Origin: Eustoma russellianum
Lineage: Eukaryota; Streptophyta; Magnoliopsida; Gentianales; Gentianaceae
NCBI GenBank assembly: GCA_036186865.1
Contig: AP025062.1
Coordinates: 12,147,891 to 12,211,890 of the forward strand
Length of the DNA: 64,000 nt
Reading direction: 5' to 3'
The notes below the pieces were generated by a model, which did not search any database, was not told the DNA's origin, and was given only the letters and a program-made list of their open reading frames with translations. The translations under genes were made by a program, and so were the position numbers. Shown piece by piece: positions 54,242 to 64,000 of this stretch. Each line of letters starts with the position of its first letter. Within the stretch, counting starts at the first letter, position 1.

Positions 54242-57200
54242 TGTAGAAATATGAGGGTTTGAGTGATTTTAAAATAAGAAATTTGAATATGTATATATAT
54301 ATATATAACGTTGAGTATATATATATATACACAAGTGTACATGTATGCATGATAACTTGCCTTATTTAGCTTATATATTATGTTGCCGTACTAACGAGCC
54401 ATGAAGCTTTAAAGCTTACATCATATGGCGAACATTTGTTGAGTTTATACTATTTTCAGGTGCCACAATTAATGAACTAAAGTAGTTCATTAAGTGAAGT
54501 ACTTAGTTTAATAAACTAAGTAGTTCATTAAAGGAAGATGCATTTGGAAAAGACATGAAGGCAACATGGCTATGAAAGGAAAGTTTCCTCCTCCTCCCCA
54601 CATCAATTTCACACGCCATATATACATAATATATATATATTTTCAGATTTTTTTATAAAAGGCACATACACATTTATTCCAACGTACTATCGACACGTTA
54701 TATATCTCACGAACGTACGTTTACGTCACACCACTATACTTAACTCATATTTATGAGTATATTCTGATCTTATATCATATGATATAAGATATGGTGATGA
54801 CATATCAAATACGACACGATAAAAGGTTCTAAACCGAAATTTGTCGTATCGGGCGATACCGAAACTTCGCCAACGTGTCACGTACTTGCCATAAATAAAT
54901 GGCCAGCCCATATACATCAAAATTCAATAATAATTTCGTGCACATGACTGGAAATTCAGGCAAAAATACTTTCCATGTTGGCACACACAAATCACCCCAC
55001 ATTTAGGCCAAAATGTGAAGATTCCAATTTTATTTTTGTCACATGTTTATGGTACCACTTTAAATCAGCCAAGTGCTGAAAATTAAAGTATATATTATAT
55101 ATATTATGTATAACATAATATATATAGCATGTGCAAAAGTTGGAATTTAAATTAGAGAAAAATCGGGTAATCGATAAATATCGAAAATTCGGTTTTCTAC
55201 GCACTTGACATGGAACGTTTTTCTTGAACATGATGTGGCACGTATCTAGACACTTTTTACATATAATATACATCTTAAAGTATTCTAGAAAATTAAATTA
55301 AGGGCTGATTGGAATATTACATGCGTATATTATTAAATGTGCATTATTTTTCAAAGTTAGCAAAAGTAAATTTCAGCACATGCACATACACATTAAACGT
55401 CACCTACAGCTGATGTGGAGCACATGTGGAGCCTTGTTGGCATGTTGATTGGTCAAGAATCAATCATACAATGTTGATGAATCAAAGAGAGAAGCTACAA
55501 AAGGTAAGTTTTCAACATACACCTCTTTTATGTCACATGCTGAAAATTTCAGCATGTCACACACATTGTGGCCGAAATCTTCACTCTTAAGGAAGATAAT
55601 TTGTTAATTTTGCATTAAGGAATAAATCAAATAGTTTATGGAAATGTTTTGAATACTTTATGGAATAAAGGAAGTGATATTCTTGAATATCACACATGCT
55701 GAAAAATTCAGCATGTGTGTGGTGGTTATGGCCGAAATGTAGGTCTCATAGTTGTCAAGTTTTATTCTATACATGATGAGAATATTGTATACTTAATGTT
55801 GATTGAATTCTTAAATTAAAACAATGCAAAATAGGCAACATTTTGAAGAAAGAGTGGATGTTACACATGCTGAAATTTCAGCATGTGCAAGACATGTTGT
55901 GGCCGAATTTCAACCTTCTTAGTGTCCAAGTTCATTCTCAAACTTGTAGCAAGACTTGCCTTAATTATTGGATGTATTTTTATGGAAGAAATTCAAAGAA
56001 AAAATGGAAGAAATTCAGATTTAATTGCATATGGTAAATGCTGAAAATTTCAGCATTAATATGGTGATATGGCCGATTTTTGTGTGAGATGGAAAGAGAG
56101 GATTTTTGTCTCAAACTTTATGACATATTGTGACTATTTTGGCATGATTTGATAATTGATTATTTGGCACATGTTTAAAGTGTTTTTTTCAGAATATCCA
56201 TGTCATCAAATGATGACATCAATGAGCCAATCAAAAGGTGCCAAGTAAGCAATGACTAAATGATGGTCCAATGGAGTGATGCCAAGTAAGCAAAATGTTG
56301 TCACCATGATGTCTCACACTCTCTCAAGCAATTAAAAGGAAAGTTTCAAGAGGGGAGAAGAGGTATAGGGGACGGCCTGGACTTGATTAAAAAGAGAAGA
56401 GGAGAACAAACAAAAATATACCAAGAATCATATTCAAAAGTGATCAAAGTGCAAAAGTTTTCTTCTCCTACACTTTCTTTCTTTCTTCTTCTTGTAAAAA
56501 GCCTATTGTACTTTACTTCTTTCATCCTTGAATAGGCTTCATAGAAACCACCATTCATTCATCATTGTACAAGATTGATCAAGGTGTGATCAATCTTCAT
56601 TCTAGCGAGGTGGTGGTGTTCGTGCAAATTGTACTCACAATACAAGGGTTGTAAAGGGTTGGAGTTAAGGTGTAACTCTATCAACCCTGCGGTAAGGTGT
56701 ACTGCGTGTGTGAAATTAGTGTGAACCAAGGAAGGTGTTCCTTGAAGACTGGAGTAGGTTGTTTATAACCGAACCAGTATAAAATTCTTGGTGCAATTTA
56801 CTTTCTGCATTTACGTTTCAGTTTCTGCACAGTTTACTTATATTGTTGACGTTCGTAAAAATAGTAAACGTTTTCTAAAAATTATAAAATTTTCCAGAAA
56901 CATACATAAACGTTCTAGGGTTAATTTGGCACAAGTTTCAACCCTTTTGGACAAGTATAAGTCATCCAAACATCAAAAGTTCTGAGACTAGTGCAGTCTG
57001 ATTTTCAGACTTGCAAAGGTTGAGACTTTGGGTGTATTTGACCTACTTCCCAAAAGAATTTTCAAAAACTGTTTCAACCCATTTCAATATAGTGTGTGAA
57101 GAGTTATTGGTCAAATTTTCAGATCATTTGGACATTCACACAAATAGGAATTAATTTTTCAAAACCATCTACCGTTTCTGGCAGAATTGCACAATCTGAG

Positions 57201-57468
57201 TGCCAACGGTTTTTGAAGGGGTTAAAGGTTGAATTTTGATTTGAAATTTTTAGGGGACCCTCACAACATCTGAGGCTAAGTTCTCTCAAAATTTCATAAT
57301 TTTTGGAGACCTCTAACCTAGTTTTTAAATCGTTTTAAAACTGGTACTGGAAACAGAATCTGTTTTCAGAACTTGAATTGGTTAGGTGTAAAGAAATTTT
57401 AAAAACCATATTTTCCGCACCACCTATTCAACCCCCCCCCCTTCTAGTGGTGCCTTGCAGATCCTACA
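54242..57468 (+). repeat. 5' LTR of element F
   Basis: It begins TGTAGAAATATGAGG and ends GATCCTACA, giving short terminal inverted repeats TGTAG/CTACA. A TATA-like word TATAAAAGG occurs at 54654-54662. Four palindromes spaced 160-180 bp lie at 55535-56057. The zone 56570-56800 contains 'gattgatcaaggtgtgatca' and 'aaccgaaccagtataaaat', also conserved in solo LTR E. No protein-coding frame was recognised. Confidence 0.9.
55535..56057 (+). repeat. Four palindromic repeats in the F LTR
   Basis: The copies are at 55535-55557 (ACATGCTGAA ... TTCAGCATGT), 55691-55719 (CACACATGCTGAA, AAA, TTCAGCATGTGTG), 55864-55887 (CACATGCTGAAA/TTTCAGCATGTG) and 56037-56057 (AATGCTGAA ... TTCAGCATT). Each is followed 14-23 bp later by GGCCGA. 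A degraded version with TGGCCGAT occurs in solo LTR E near 22873-22912. Such palindromes would suit dimeric transcription factor sites or RNA hairpins. Confidence 0.75.
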
Positions 57469-57470
57469 AG

Positions 57471-57484
57471 TGGTATCAGAGAGC
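57471..57484 (+). other. Primer-binding site of element F
   Basis: TGGTATCAGAGAGC, 2 bp after the LTR, matches the initiator tRNA-Met site for its first 11 bases. Confidence 0.85.
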
Positions 57485-57522
57485 AGGAATACTCACGACA
57501 AGGAATCCAACGATTCAGTGAG

Positions 57523-59439
57523 ATGGCATCCACAAATCTCAAAACCGAACAAGAAGGTATGTCAAGCCAAAGGCCTCCACTCGTTGACGGTGAGTCTTTT
57601 ATTCAATGGAAACTTAGGATGAAATTATTTCTTATGGCTATAGACATAGACCTTTGGTCAATAATTGAAGATGGTCCATATGTCCCGTCTAAATTGTCCA
57701 TTGTAGATGGAGTCACACTAGAAGTAATTAAAACAAGACAAGACTATACTAGTGAAGACAAAAAGAAACTGAGTATGAATGCTAAGGCCATGCAATTACT
57801 CTTAAATGGCTTAAGTAAGAGTGAGTCTAGTTATGTGTCCAATTGTTCGAGTGCACAAGAAATGTGGAGAATCTTAGAAATGAAACACGAAGGCACGAGT
57901 CAAGTCAAAGAGTCTAAAATTAATATGCTTATGTCTACTCTTGAGTCTTTCAAGTTGTTGCCTAATGAGTCAATTGTTGATATGGATCTTCGTTTGACTA
58001 ACATCTATAACTCTCTTGAGTCTCTTGGTAAGGCCTTTACAACGCAGGAAAAAGTACAGAAAGTCCTACGGAGCCTCCCTTCAGAATGGGATCCTAAAGT
58101 GACTGCCATAGAAGAAAGCAAGGAGACTAAGTCGATAAAAATGGAAGAACTCATTGGTTCACTAAAAGTGTATGAAAACAAACTCATTATTCGGAAATCG
58201 GAATCAACCAAACAAGGTAAGACAATTGCTTTTAAATCAAATGAATACGTCTCCCCTCCCTCCGATCACATAGATGATAGTGATTCCGAATCGGATAATG
58301 ATGACTTAATTCTATTGGCAAAAGGACTAAGAAGATTCATGAGAAAATCATTTAGAAATAAAAACAAGGGCACTACATCTAAGAGAAATAAAAACAAGTC
58401 AAATGATAAGGACATTAAATGTTATGAATGCGGCAAACTCGGACACTTATCATATGACTGCCCAAACAAAGAAAAGCAAACTAATAAGTACCCTGACAAG
58501 GAGCGGAACAAAAATAGACCCGTCTCAGATCCTAAACAAAGGAAACGTGCACTAAAGGCCTCCACATGGAGTGACTCATCAGACTCTGAAACTGAGACCG
58601 AAGAGGAGACCGCTCAAGTTTGCTTCGCTTCAAAGGCGTCTAATGAGGTATCATCTGACTCTGACTCTGACTCTGAACCTTCTTACGATGATTTATTTAG
58701 TCAATATCTTGAGTTACATAAATTTACTAAGACTCTCGCAAAAGAAAAGAAACGTTTAATTGAAGACAAGAAACTGTTAGAATCTTCTAACGAGAATCTT
58801 GTCGCTCAATTAAGCGATTCAAAGAAAGAGTCTTCATGTGCCATCACTGCATTAAAAACCGAGATCTCATCATTAACTTCTCAAAATAATGAAATGAAAT
58901 CCGAGATTTCAAATTTGAAATCAAGGAATACAGATTTAGAGAACATGATGAAACAATTCGATACAGGGTCAAACATGCTGCATCGCATCATATTATCGCA
59001 AAAGCATGACAGTGACAAAACTGGATTGGGGTACGTTGATACTAACGAAGTATCAACCAAACCAACCAAGTTTGTTGTGTCTAAAAAGGTAGACACCCCT
59101 AAGCATCAAGTGGCGTCTAAGATGACGCAGAAAGCACCCCCTTCCACACGCCCCACTCCCTCATATCATGTGAAATATAATGTTGTACCATATAGATATG
59201 AGAAGAAGAGATCAATGCATACACGGAATACATATCATCCACGCACCACGCACACACACACAAGGACATATCACAAACGTCCTCCATACATTGAGTATAG
59301 GGGAGTCCTTGGGCAAAGACCCAAAGTACATGCACCACATGTATACTATGTCGCACCTTCATCTACTTTCTTGCCATTTGATAGACCGAGAAGGATCACC
59401 CAAGTATGGGTACCGAAAGGTACCTTTACTAAAAGGTGA
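57523..59439 (+). CDS. gag: Gag of element F (638 aa)
   Basis: The ATG at 57523 follows the primer site by about 40 bp and is the first in frame. Residues about 15-230 form the copia-type Gag domain (RPPLVDGESFIQWKLRMKLF, LWSIIEDGPYVPSK, LRSLPSEWDPKVTAIEESK). A basic stretch precedes the zinc knuckle CYECGKLGHLSYDC at residues 300-313. The middle is rich in Ser/Asp/Glu repeats. Residues about 395-490 read as a coiled coil (KTLAKEKKRLIEDKKLLESS, NLKSRNTDLENMM). The C terminus is basic, with His/Tyr-rich repeats, and ends VWVPKGTFTKR. Extended Gag C-terminal regions with coiled coils are typical of Sireviruses. The protein forms the particle and binds RNA. No stop or frameshift is seen. Confidence 0.92.
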   Translation: MASTNLKTEQEGMSSQRPPLVDGESFIQWKLRMKLFLMAIDIDLWSIIEDGPYVPSKLSIVDGVTLEVIKTRQDYTSEDKKKLSMNAKAMQLLLNGLSKSESSYVSNCSSAQEMWRILEMKHEGTSQVKESKINMLMSTLESFKLLPNESIVDMDLRLTNIYNSLESLGKAFTTQEKVQKVLRSLPSEWDPKVTAIEESKETKSIKMEELIGSLKVYENKLIIRKSESTKQGKTIAFKSNEYVSPPSDHIDDSDSESDNDDLILLAKGLRRFMRKSFRNKNKGTTSKRNKNKSNDKDIKCYECGKLGHLSYDCPNKEKQTNKYPDKERNKNRPVSDPKQRKRALKASTWSDSSDSETETEEETAQVCFASKASNEVSSDSDSDSEPSYDDLFSQYLELHKFTKTLAKEKKRLIEDKKLLESSNENLVAQLSDSKKESSCAITALKTEISSLTSQNNEMKSEISNLKSRNTDLENMMKQFDTGSNMLHRIILSQKHDSDKTGLGYVDTNEVSTKPTKFVVSKKVDTPKHQVASKMTQKAPPSTRPTPSYHVKYNVVPYRYEKKRSMHTRNTYHPRTTHTHTRTYHKRPPYIEYRGVLGQRPKVHAPHVYYVAPSSTFLPFDRPRRITQVWVPKGTFTKR

Positions 59440-59443
59440 TTAA

Positions 59444-62400
59444 CTAACTCGAAAGGACCCAAAATTAAAAGGGTACCTAAATCACCTTTTTACATTGCAG
59501 GGAGACCACTCATCAAAAGACATATCAATAAAGTGGTTCCTTGACAGTGGTTGCTCGAGGCACATGACAGGTGACCCGAGCCTCTTCTCCAAATTAAAGA
59601 AGGTCACAAAAGGCGGATCCGTGACCTTTGGAGACAACAATGAAGGCAAGATCATTGGTAAAGGTACGATTGGAAACCCGGATACACTTCAAATCTCCAA
59701 CGTGTTTTTGGTAAGCAACTTATCTTACAATCTTCTTAGTATTTCACAATTTGTTGACAATGGTTTCAATGTGTGTTTTACTCACCCTTACTGTAATATA
59801 ATAAATAAAAATGGAGAAACTGTTTTAAAAGGAAAACGTGAAGGAAATATATTCACACTATCTATGGATGATGTAGTAGATGCCAAAGTTAAATGTTTTA
59901 TGTCAAATGAACCCAATGTGAATTTGTGGCATAGACGTTTAGGACACATAGGTATTTCTACACTAGAAAAATTGCAACAAAAGAACCTAGTACGGGGATT
60001 GCCTAAGCTTGATTTAGACAACTTTCAGTTGTGTGAATCTTGCATAAAAGGCAAACAAACACGTGAGTCACTTAAGCCTAAAAATGAGATAAGCACGACT
60101 AGAATACTAGAACTATTGCATATCGATTTGTTTGGTCCTAGTCGTACTACAAGCCTTGGTGGGCGTCACTATGCATGTGTACTTGTTGATGACTTTTCTC
60201 GTTATACTTGGACTTTGTTTCTTGCACATAAGGATGATAGCGCCGTAGAAATCGCTAAATTAATTAAACAACTTGAAAATCAATACGGCGTAAATGTGAA
60301 AAGAATAAGAAGCGATAGAGGCGGTGAGTTTAAAAATAAAGAGATGATTTCATTCTGTGAAGAAAAAGGAATTAAGCATGAGTTTTCGCCACCTAGAACT
60401 CCACAATTAAATGGAGTAGTAGAAAGAAAGAATCGAACACTACAAGAAATCGCTAGAACCATGCTTTGCGAAAATAAATTGCCTAGGTTTTTGTGGGCAG
60501 AAGCCGTAAATTGTGCATGCTATATTGTAAATCGCCTATCTATAAGAAAGAAAATAAACAAGACGCCTTACGAAATTTTGAATGATCGTATGCCTAAGAT
60601 AGATTATTTTCGTGTGTTTGGATGCAAATGTTTTGTCTTGAATACAAAAGATAACTTAGATAAATTTGAATCCAAGTCAATTGAGTGCATTTTTATTGGG
60701 TATTCCATAAATTCAAAAGCATATAGATGTTATGATCCTCTCACTAGACAAATCATAGAATCTATTCATGTTAAATTCAATGAATTTGGAGAGATTGATA
60801 AAGAAAAGGAATATGATGATGACTTTGAATTGAAACCCGTTTTGGATGAAGAAAATGATTCTTTTGATATGCATGAGATGAATGAAACACTAGAGATGCA
60901 TGATCATATAGAAATGCATGATAACTTAGAAAATAATCAACCAAGATGGCATAGAGATCACCCACATGATCTCATCATAGGCGACATCACTCACGGTGTG
61001 CGACCACGTAGAAGAATCACTTCGGATGAAATAAATGAATTTCATGCTATGATTTCTGAAATTGAGCCTAAAAATGTGCATGATGCTTTGAGTGATTCAT
61101 CTTGGATTGATGCTATGCATGACGAACTTAATCAATTCGTTAGAAATGATGTATGGGATTTAGTGCCACGACCACAAGATAAGACAATAATAGGCACAAA
61201 GTGGGTGTTTAGGAACAAAATGAATGAAGAAGGAAAAGTCGTTAGAAATAAAGCAAGACTCGTAGCTCAAGGATATAATCAAGAAGAAGGAATAGACTAC
61301 GATGAAACATTTGCACCCGTAGCACGTTTAGAAGCTATACGACTTTTACTTGCTATTGCTTGCATGAAAGATTTTAAATTGTATCAAATGGACGTCAAAA
61401 GTGCTTTTCTAAACGGATTTATACAAGAAGAAGTATACGTGAAGCAACCACCCGGTTTTGAAGATTTGAAACATCCTGATCACGTGTACAAATTAAAGAA
61501 GGCACTATATGGACTAAAGCAAGCGCCTAGAGCATGGTATGATCGTTTTGCTACTTTTCTTTTAGAAAATAATTTTAAACGTGGTACTATAGATAGTACA
61601 CTATTTTTGAAACAAGAAAAATCCGATCTACTTATTATTCAAATTTACGTAGATGATATTATTTTTGGTTCTACCTCACATAAACTCGTTAAGGATTTTG
61701 AAGATTGTATGAAAGCTGAATTTGAAATGTCTATGGTTGGCGAACTTAATTATTTTCTTGGCTTGCAGATTAAGCAAACGAGTAAAGGAATTCATATAAG
61801 CCAAGCTAAGTACGTAAACGACATGATCAAGAAATTCAATTTTGAAAATTTGAAACCATCCCCCACACCTATGAGTGTCACCACTAAATTAGACAAAGAT
61901 GAACATGGTAAAGATGTTGATAATGGATTATATAGATCTATGATAGGTTCTTTACTATATTTAACTGCTAGTAGGCCTGACATCATGTTTAGCGTATGCA
62001 TGTGTGCTCGTTTTCAAAGTCAACCTAAGGTGTCAAACTTAAATGCGGTAAAAAGAATATTCCGCTATATTAAGCACACGCCCACCTTAGGTATTTGGTA
62101 CGATAAGGATTCTACATTCGATTTACATGCTTATACTGATGCAGATTATGGTGGCTGCAAGATAGATAGAAAAAGCACGAGTGGAACTTGCCAATTTATA
62201 GGAAATTCCCTTATTTCATGGTTCTCCAAAAAGCAAGCAAGTGTTGCTTTGTCCACTACTGAGGCTGAGTATATGGCTCTTAGCCTTTGTTGCACACAGT
62301 TGTTGTGGATAAAACAACAACTTTCGGACTTTGGAATTACCGTAGATAAAATTCCTATATATTGTGATAGTATGAGTGCAATAAATTTATCTAAGAACCC

Positions 62401-62596
62401 CGTGTTACACTCTAAGGCTAAGCACATAGAAGTTCGCTATCATTTTCTTCGTGATCACGTTAACAATGGTAATATTGTCATAGATCACGTACGAACAGAA
62501 TCACAAGTAGCGGATATATTTACTAAGGCCTTAAATCAAGCCACATTTGAATCTCTCCGTTCTAAATTAGGCATGCTTCCTATTGATGTGATTTAA
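59444..62596 (+). CDS. pol: Pol of element F: protease, integrase, RT, RNase H (about 1,050 aa)
   Basis: The frame opens after TAA at 59441-59443, in a different phase from gag and without overlap. No ATG precedes the protease. Counting from TTG 59495, protease DSG is at residues 17-19. The pre-integrase zinc module is H146RRLGH with CESC near 182. The integrase core shows LLHIDLFGP, VDDFSRYTW and an E in GVVERKNRTL. RT follows with GTKWVFRNKMNEEGKVV, DETFAPVARLEAIRLLLA, DVKSAFLNGFIQEEVYVKQP and the active site YVDD (718-721). RNase H shows DADYGG (D882), STTEAEYMAL and YCDSMSAI, then a final VADIFTKAL. All catalytic motifs are intact, so this can be an active enzyme set for reverse transcription and integration. 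Confidence 0.92.
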   Translation, partial: LTRKDPKLKGYLNHLFTLQGDHSSKDISIKWFLDSGCSRHMTGDPSLFSKLKKVTKGGSVTFGDNNEGKIIGKGTIGNPDTLQISNVFLVSNLSYNLLSISQFVDNGFNVCFTHPYCNIINKNGETVLKGKREGNIFTLSMDDVVDAKVKCFMSNEPNVNLWHRRLGHIGISTLEKLQQKNLVRGLPKLDLDNFQLCESCIKGKQTRESLKPKNEISTTRILELLHIDLFGPSRTTSLGGRHYACVLVDDFSRYTWTLFLAHKDDSAVEIAKLIKQLENQYGVNVKRIRSDRGGEFKNKEMISFCEEKGIKHEFSPPRTPQLNGVVERKNRTLQEIARTMLCENKLPRFLWAEAVNCACYIVNRLSIRKKINKTPYEILNDRMPKIDYFRVFGCKCFVLNTKDNLDKFESKSIECIFIGYSINSKAYRCYDPLTRQIIESIHVKFNEFGEIDKEKEYDDDFELKPVLDEENDSFDMHEMNETLEMHDHIEMHDNLENNQPRWHRDHPHDLIIGDITHGVRPRRRITSDEINEFHAMISEIEPKNVHDALSDSSWIDAMHDELNQFVRNDVWDLVPRPQDKTIIGTKWVFRNKMNEEGKVVRNKARLVAQGYNQEEGIDYDETFAPVARLEAIRLLLAIACMKDFKLYQMDVKSAFLNGFIQEEVYVKQPPGFEDLKHPDHVYKLKKALYGLKQAPRAWYDRFATFLLENNFKRGTIDSTLFLKQEKSDLLIIQIYVDDIIFGSTSHKLVKDFEDCMKAEFEMSMVGELNYFLGLQIKQTSKGIHISQAKYVNDMIKKFNFENLKPSPTPMSVTTKLDKDEHGKDVDNGLYRSMIGSLLYLTASRPDIMFSVCMCARFQSQPKVSNLNAVKRIFRYIKHTPTLGIWYDKDSTFDLHAYTDADYGGCKIDRKSTSGTCQFIGNSLISWFSKKQASVALSTTEAEYMALSLCCTQLLWIKQQLSDFGITVDKIPIYCDSMSAINLSKNPVLHSKAKHIEVRYHFLRDHVNNGNIVIDHVRTESQVADIFTKALNQATFESLRSKLGMLPIDVI

Positions 62597-62657
62597 TGCG
62601 ATATCATTTGATTTACTTTCCTTTTTGACAGGAATCTTTTGATTAAATTTCCAAAAT

Positions 62658-62866
62658 AAAGGGGGAGAGAGAAGCATGATTTAAGGGGGAGAGAGAGAGA
62701 GATTTAAGGGGGAGAGATCACTGATTGATCCTAATTGCATAAATCAAGGGGGAGCCGGATTTGAAATTCGAAATTCAAATTTCAAATCTGTGCACAATTC
62801 GAGGGGGAGAGACAACACTTAAATCATGTACACTTGTTATTTTGAAAATCATCAAAAGGGGGAGAT
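62658..62866 (+). other. Six polypurine tracts upstream of the 3' LTR of F
   Basis: AAGGGGGAG-type tracts start at about 62658, 62683, 62706, 62746, 62801 (GAGGGGGAGA) and 62855. The last abuts the LTR start at 62867. Multiple copies of this motif are a documented Sirevirus trait; the last is the expected plus-strand primer. Between the fourth and fifth lies an inverted repeat ATTTGAAAT ... ATTTCAAAT (62759-62787). Confidence 0.88.
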
Positions 62867-64000
62867 TGTAGAAATATGAGGGTTTGAGTGATTTTAAAAT
62901 AAGAAATTTGAATATGTATATATATATATATAACGTTGAGTATATATATATATACACAAGTGTACATGTATGCATGATAACTTGCCTTATTTAGCTTATA
63001 TATTATGTTGCCGTACTAACGAGCCATGAAGCTTTAAAGCTTACATCATATGGCGAACATTTGTTGAGTTTATACTATTTTCAGGTGCCACAATTAATGA
63101 ACTAAAGTAGTTCATTAAGTGAAGTACTTAGTTTAATAAACTAAGTAGTTCATTAAAGGAAGATGCATTTGGAAAAGACATGAAGGCAACATGGCTATGA
63201 AAGGAAAGTTTCCTCCTCCTCCCCACATCAATTTCACACGCCATATATACATAATATATATATATTTTCAGATTTTTTTATAAAAGGCACATACACATTT
63301 ATTCCAACGTACTATCGACACGTTATATATCTCACGAACGTACGTTTACGTCACACCACTATACTTAACTCATATTTATGAGTATATTCTGATCTTATAT
63401 CATATGATATAAGATATGGTGATGACATATCAAATACGACACGATAAAAGGTTCTAAACCGAAATTTGTCGTATCGGGCGATACCGAAACTTCGCCAACG
63501 TGTCACGTACTTGCCATAAATAAATGGCCAGCCCATATACATCAAAATTCAATAATAATTTCGTGCACATGACTGGAAATTCAGGCAAAAATACTTTCCA
63601 TGTTGGCACACACAAATCACCCCACATTTAGGCCAAAATGTGAAGATTCCAATTTTATTTTTGTCACATGTTTATGGTACCACTTTAAATCAGCCAAGTG
63701 CTGAAAATTAAAGTATATATTATATATATTATGTATAACATAATATATATAGCATGTGCAAAAGTTGGAATTTAAATTAGAGAAAAATCGGGTAATCGAT
63801 AAATATCGAAAATTCGGTTTTCTACGCACTTGACATGGAACGTTTTTCTTGAACATGATGTGGCACGTATCTAGACACTTTTTACATATAATATACATCT
63901 TAAAGTGTTCTAGAAAATTAAATTAAGGGCTGATTGGAATATTACATGCGTATATTATTAAATGTGCATTATTTTTCAAAGTTAGCAAAAGTAAATTTCA
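62867..64000 (+). repeat. 3' LTR of element F, first 1,134 bp
   Basis: Begins TGTAGAAATATGAGG and follows the 5' LTR at an offset of 8,625 bp. The only mismatch I saw is at 63907. The LTR continues beyond the window. Confidence 0.92.

Larger units (their letters stand above)
54242..64000 (+). mobile_element. Element F: intact Ty1/copia element of the Sirevirus (SIRE-like) type, 3' LTR incomplete in window
   Basis: The order is 5' LTR of 3,227 bp (TGTAG ... CTACA), tRNA-Met primer site, a 638-codon gag with zinc knuckle and coiled coil, pol with protease-integrase-RT-RNase H, a cluster of six purine tracts, and a 3' LTR from 62867. Repeated purine tracts before the 3' LTR and a long Gag are hallmarks of Sireviruses. 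No envelope-like frame lies between pol and the 3' LTR. LTRs are nearly identical over the 1,134 bp available; I saw one difference (A at 55282, G at 63907). The insertion is therefore recent and the element may be mobile. Confidence 0.92.

Noticed and set aside
59420..59500. A short intron joining gag to pol in element F
   Set aside because: The acceptor and branch-point-like sequences look good, but the GT donors at 59420 and 59436 do not give the pol phase with the acceptor at 59500. I kept only the open question.

Overview
The window is a block of plant repetitive DNA. I found no host protein-coding gene, tRNA or rRNA. Everything recognisable is a transposable element: three Ty3/gypsy-type LTR elements (two of them non-autonomous), a Ty1/copia Sirevirus-type element, an older solo LTR of a related copia family, a Mutator-like DNA transposon remnant and seven LINE copies with apurinic endonuclease, reverse transcriptase (RT), zf-RVT and RNase H domains. 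This combination (Sirevirus Gag, DUF4283-type LINE ORF1, RNase H at the LINE C terminus, gag-only long-LTR element) is typical of a flowering plant. I cannot name the species from the sequence.

Layout, left half (1-31974). The oldest frame is element A, a decayed gypsy element. Its 5' LTR ends at 585, its interior lies at 586-1950 plus 15379-17287, and its 3' LTR begins at 17288 and ends at 31974. Three insertions split it. (i) Element B (1951-15373, TSD ATTGA) is a gag-only element with 4.3-kb LTRs, whose 3' LTR was later hit by LINE LN1 (8088-11605). (ii) A Mutator-like element (18559-19713, 9-bp TSD AATAAATAA) carries a plant-mobile-domain-like fragment. (iii) Element D (19900-30902, minus strand, TSD TTTAG) is a broken gypsy element, itself interrupted by a copia solo LTR E (21761-24199). 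A 10-N gap at 29519-29528 is flanked by a repeat of 1,215 bp that appears perfect and is almost certainly an assembly artefact.

Layout, right half (31975-64000). Two minus-strand LINEs come first, LN3 apparently nested in the 3' UTR of LN2. Four plus-strand LINEs follow head to tail (LN4, LN5, LN6, LN7), separated by (TA)n tracts. LN7 is cut by copia element F (54242 to beyond 64000), the only element with intact gag and pol and almost identical LTRs, hence the youngest.

How the pieces relate. Approximate order of insertion is A, then the Mutator-like element and D, then E inside D, B inside A, LN1 inside B, and F last. The LINEs are all one L1-type group and share two RNA-like features: a hairpin at the extreme 3' end and a repeated hairpin plus GGTAYG module in the 3' UTR. 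Element B carries five consecutive hairpins in each LTR whose stems differ in sequence but stay complementary. These structural features, rather than any gene, are the least explained part of the window.
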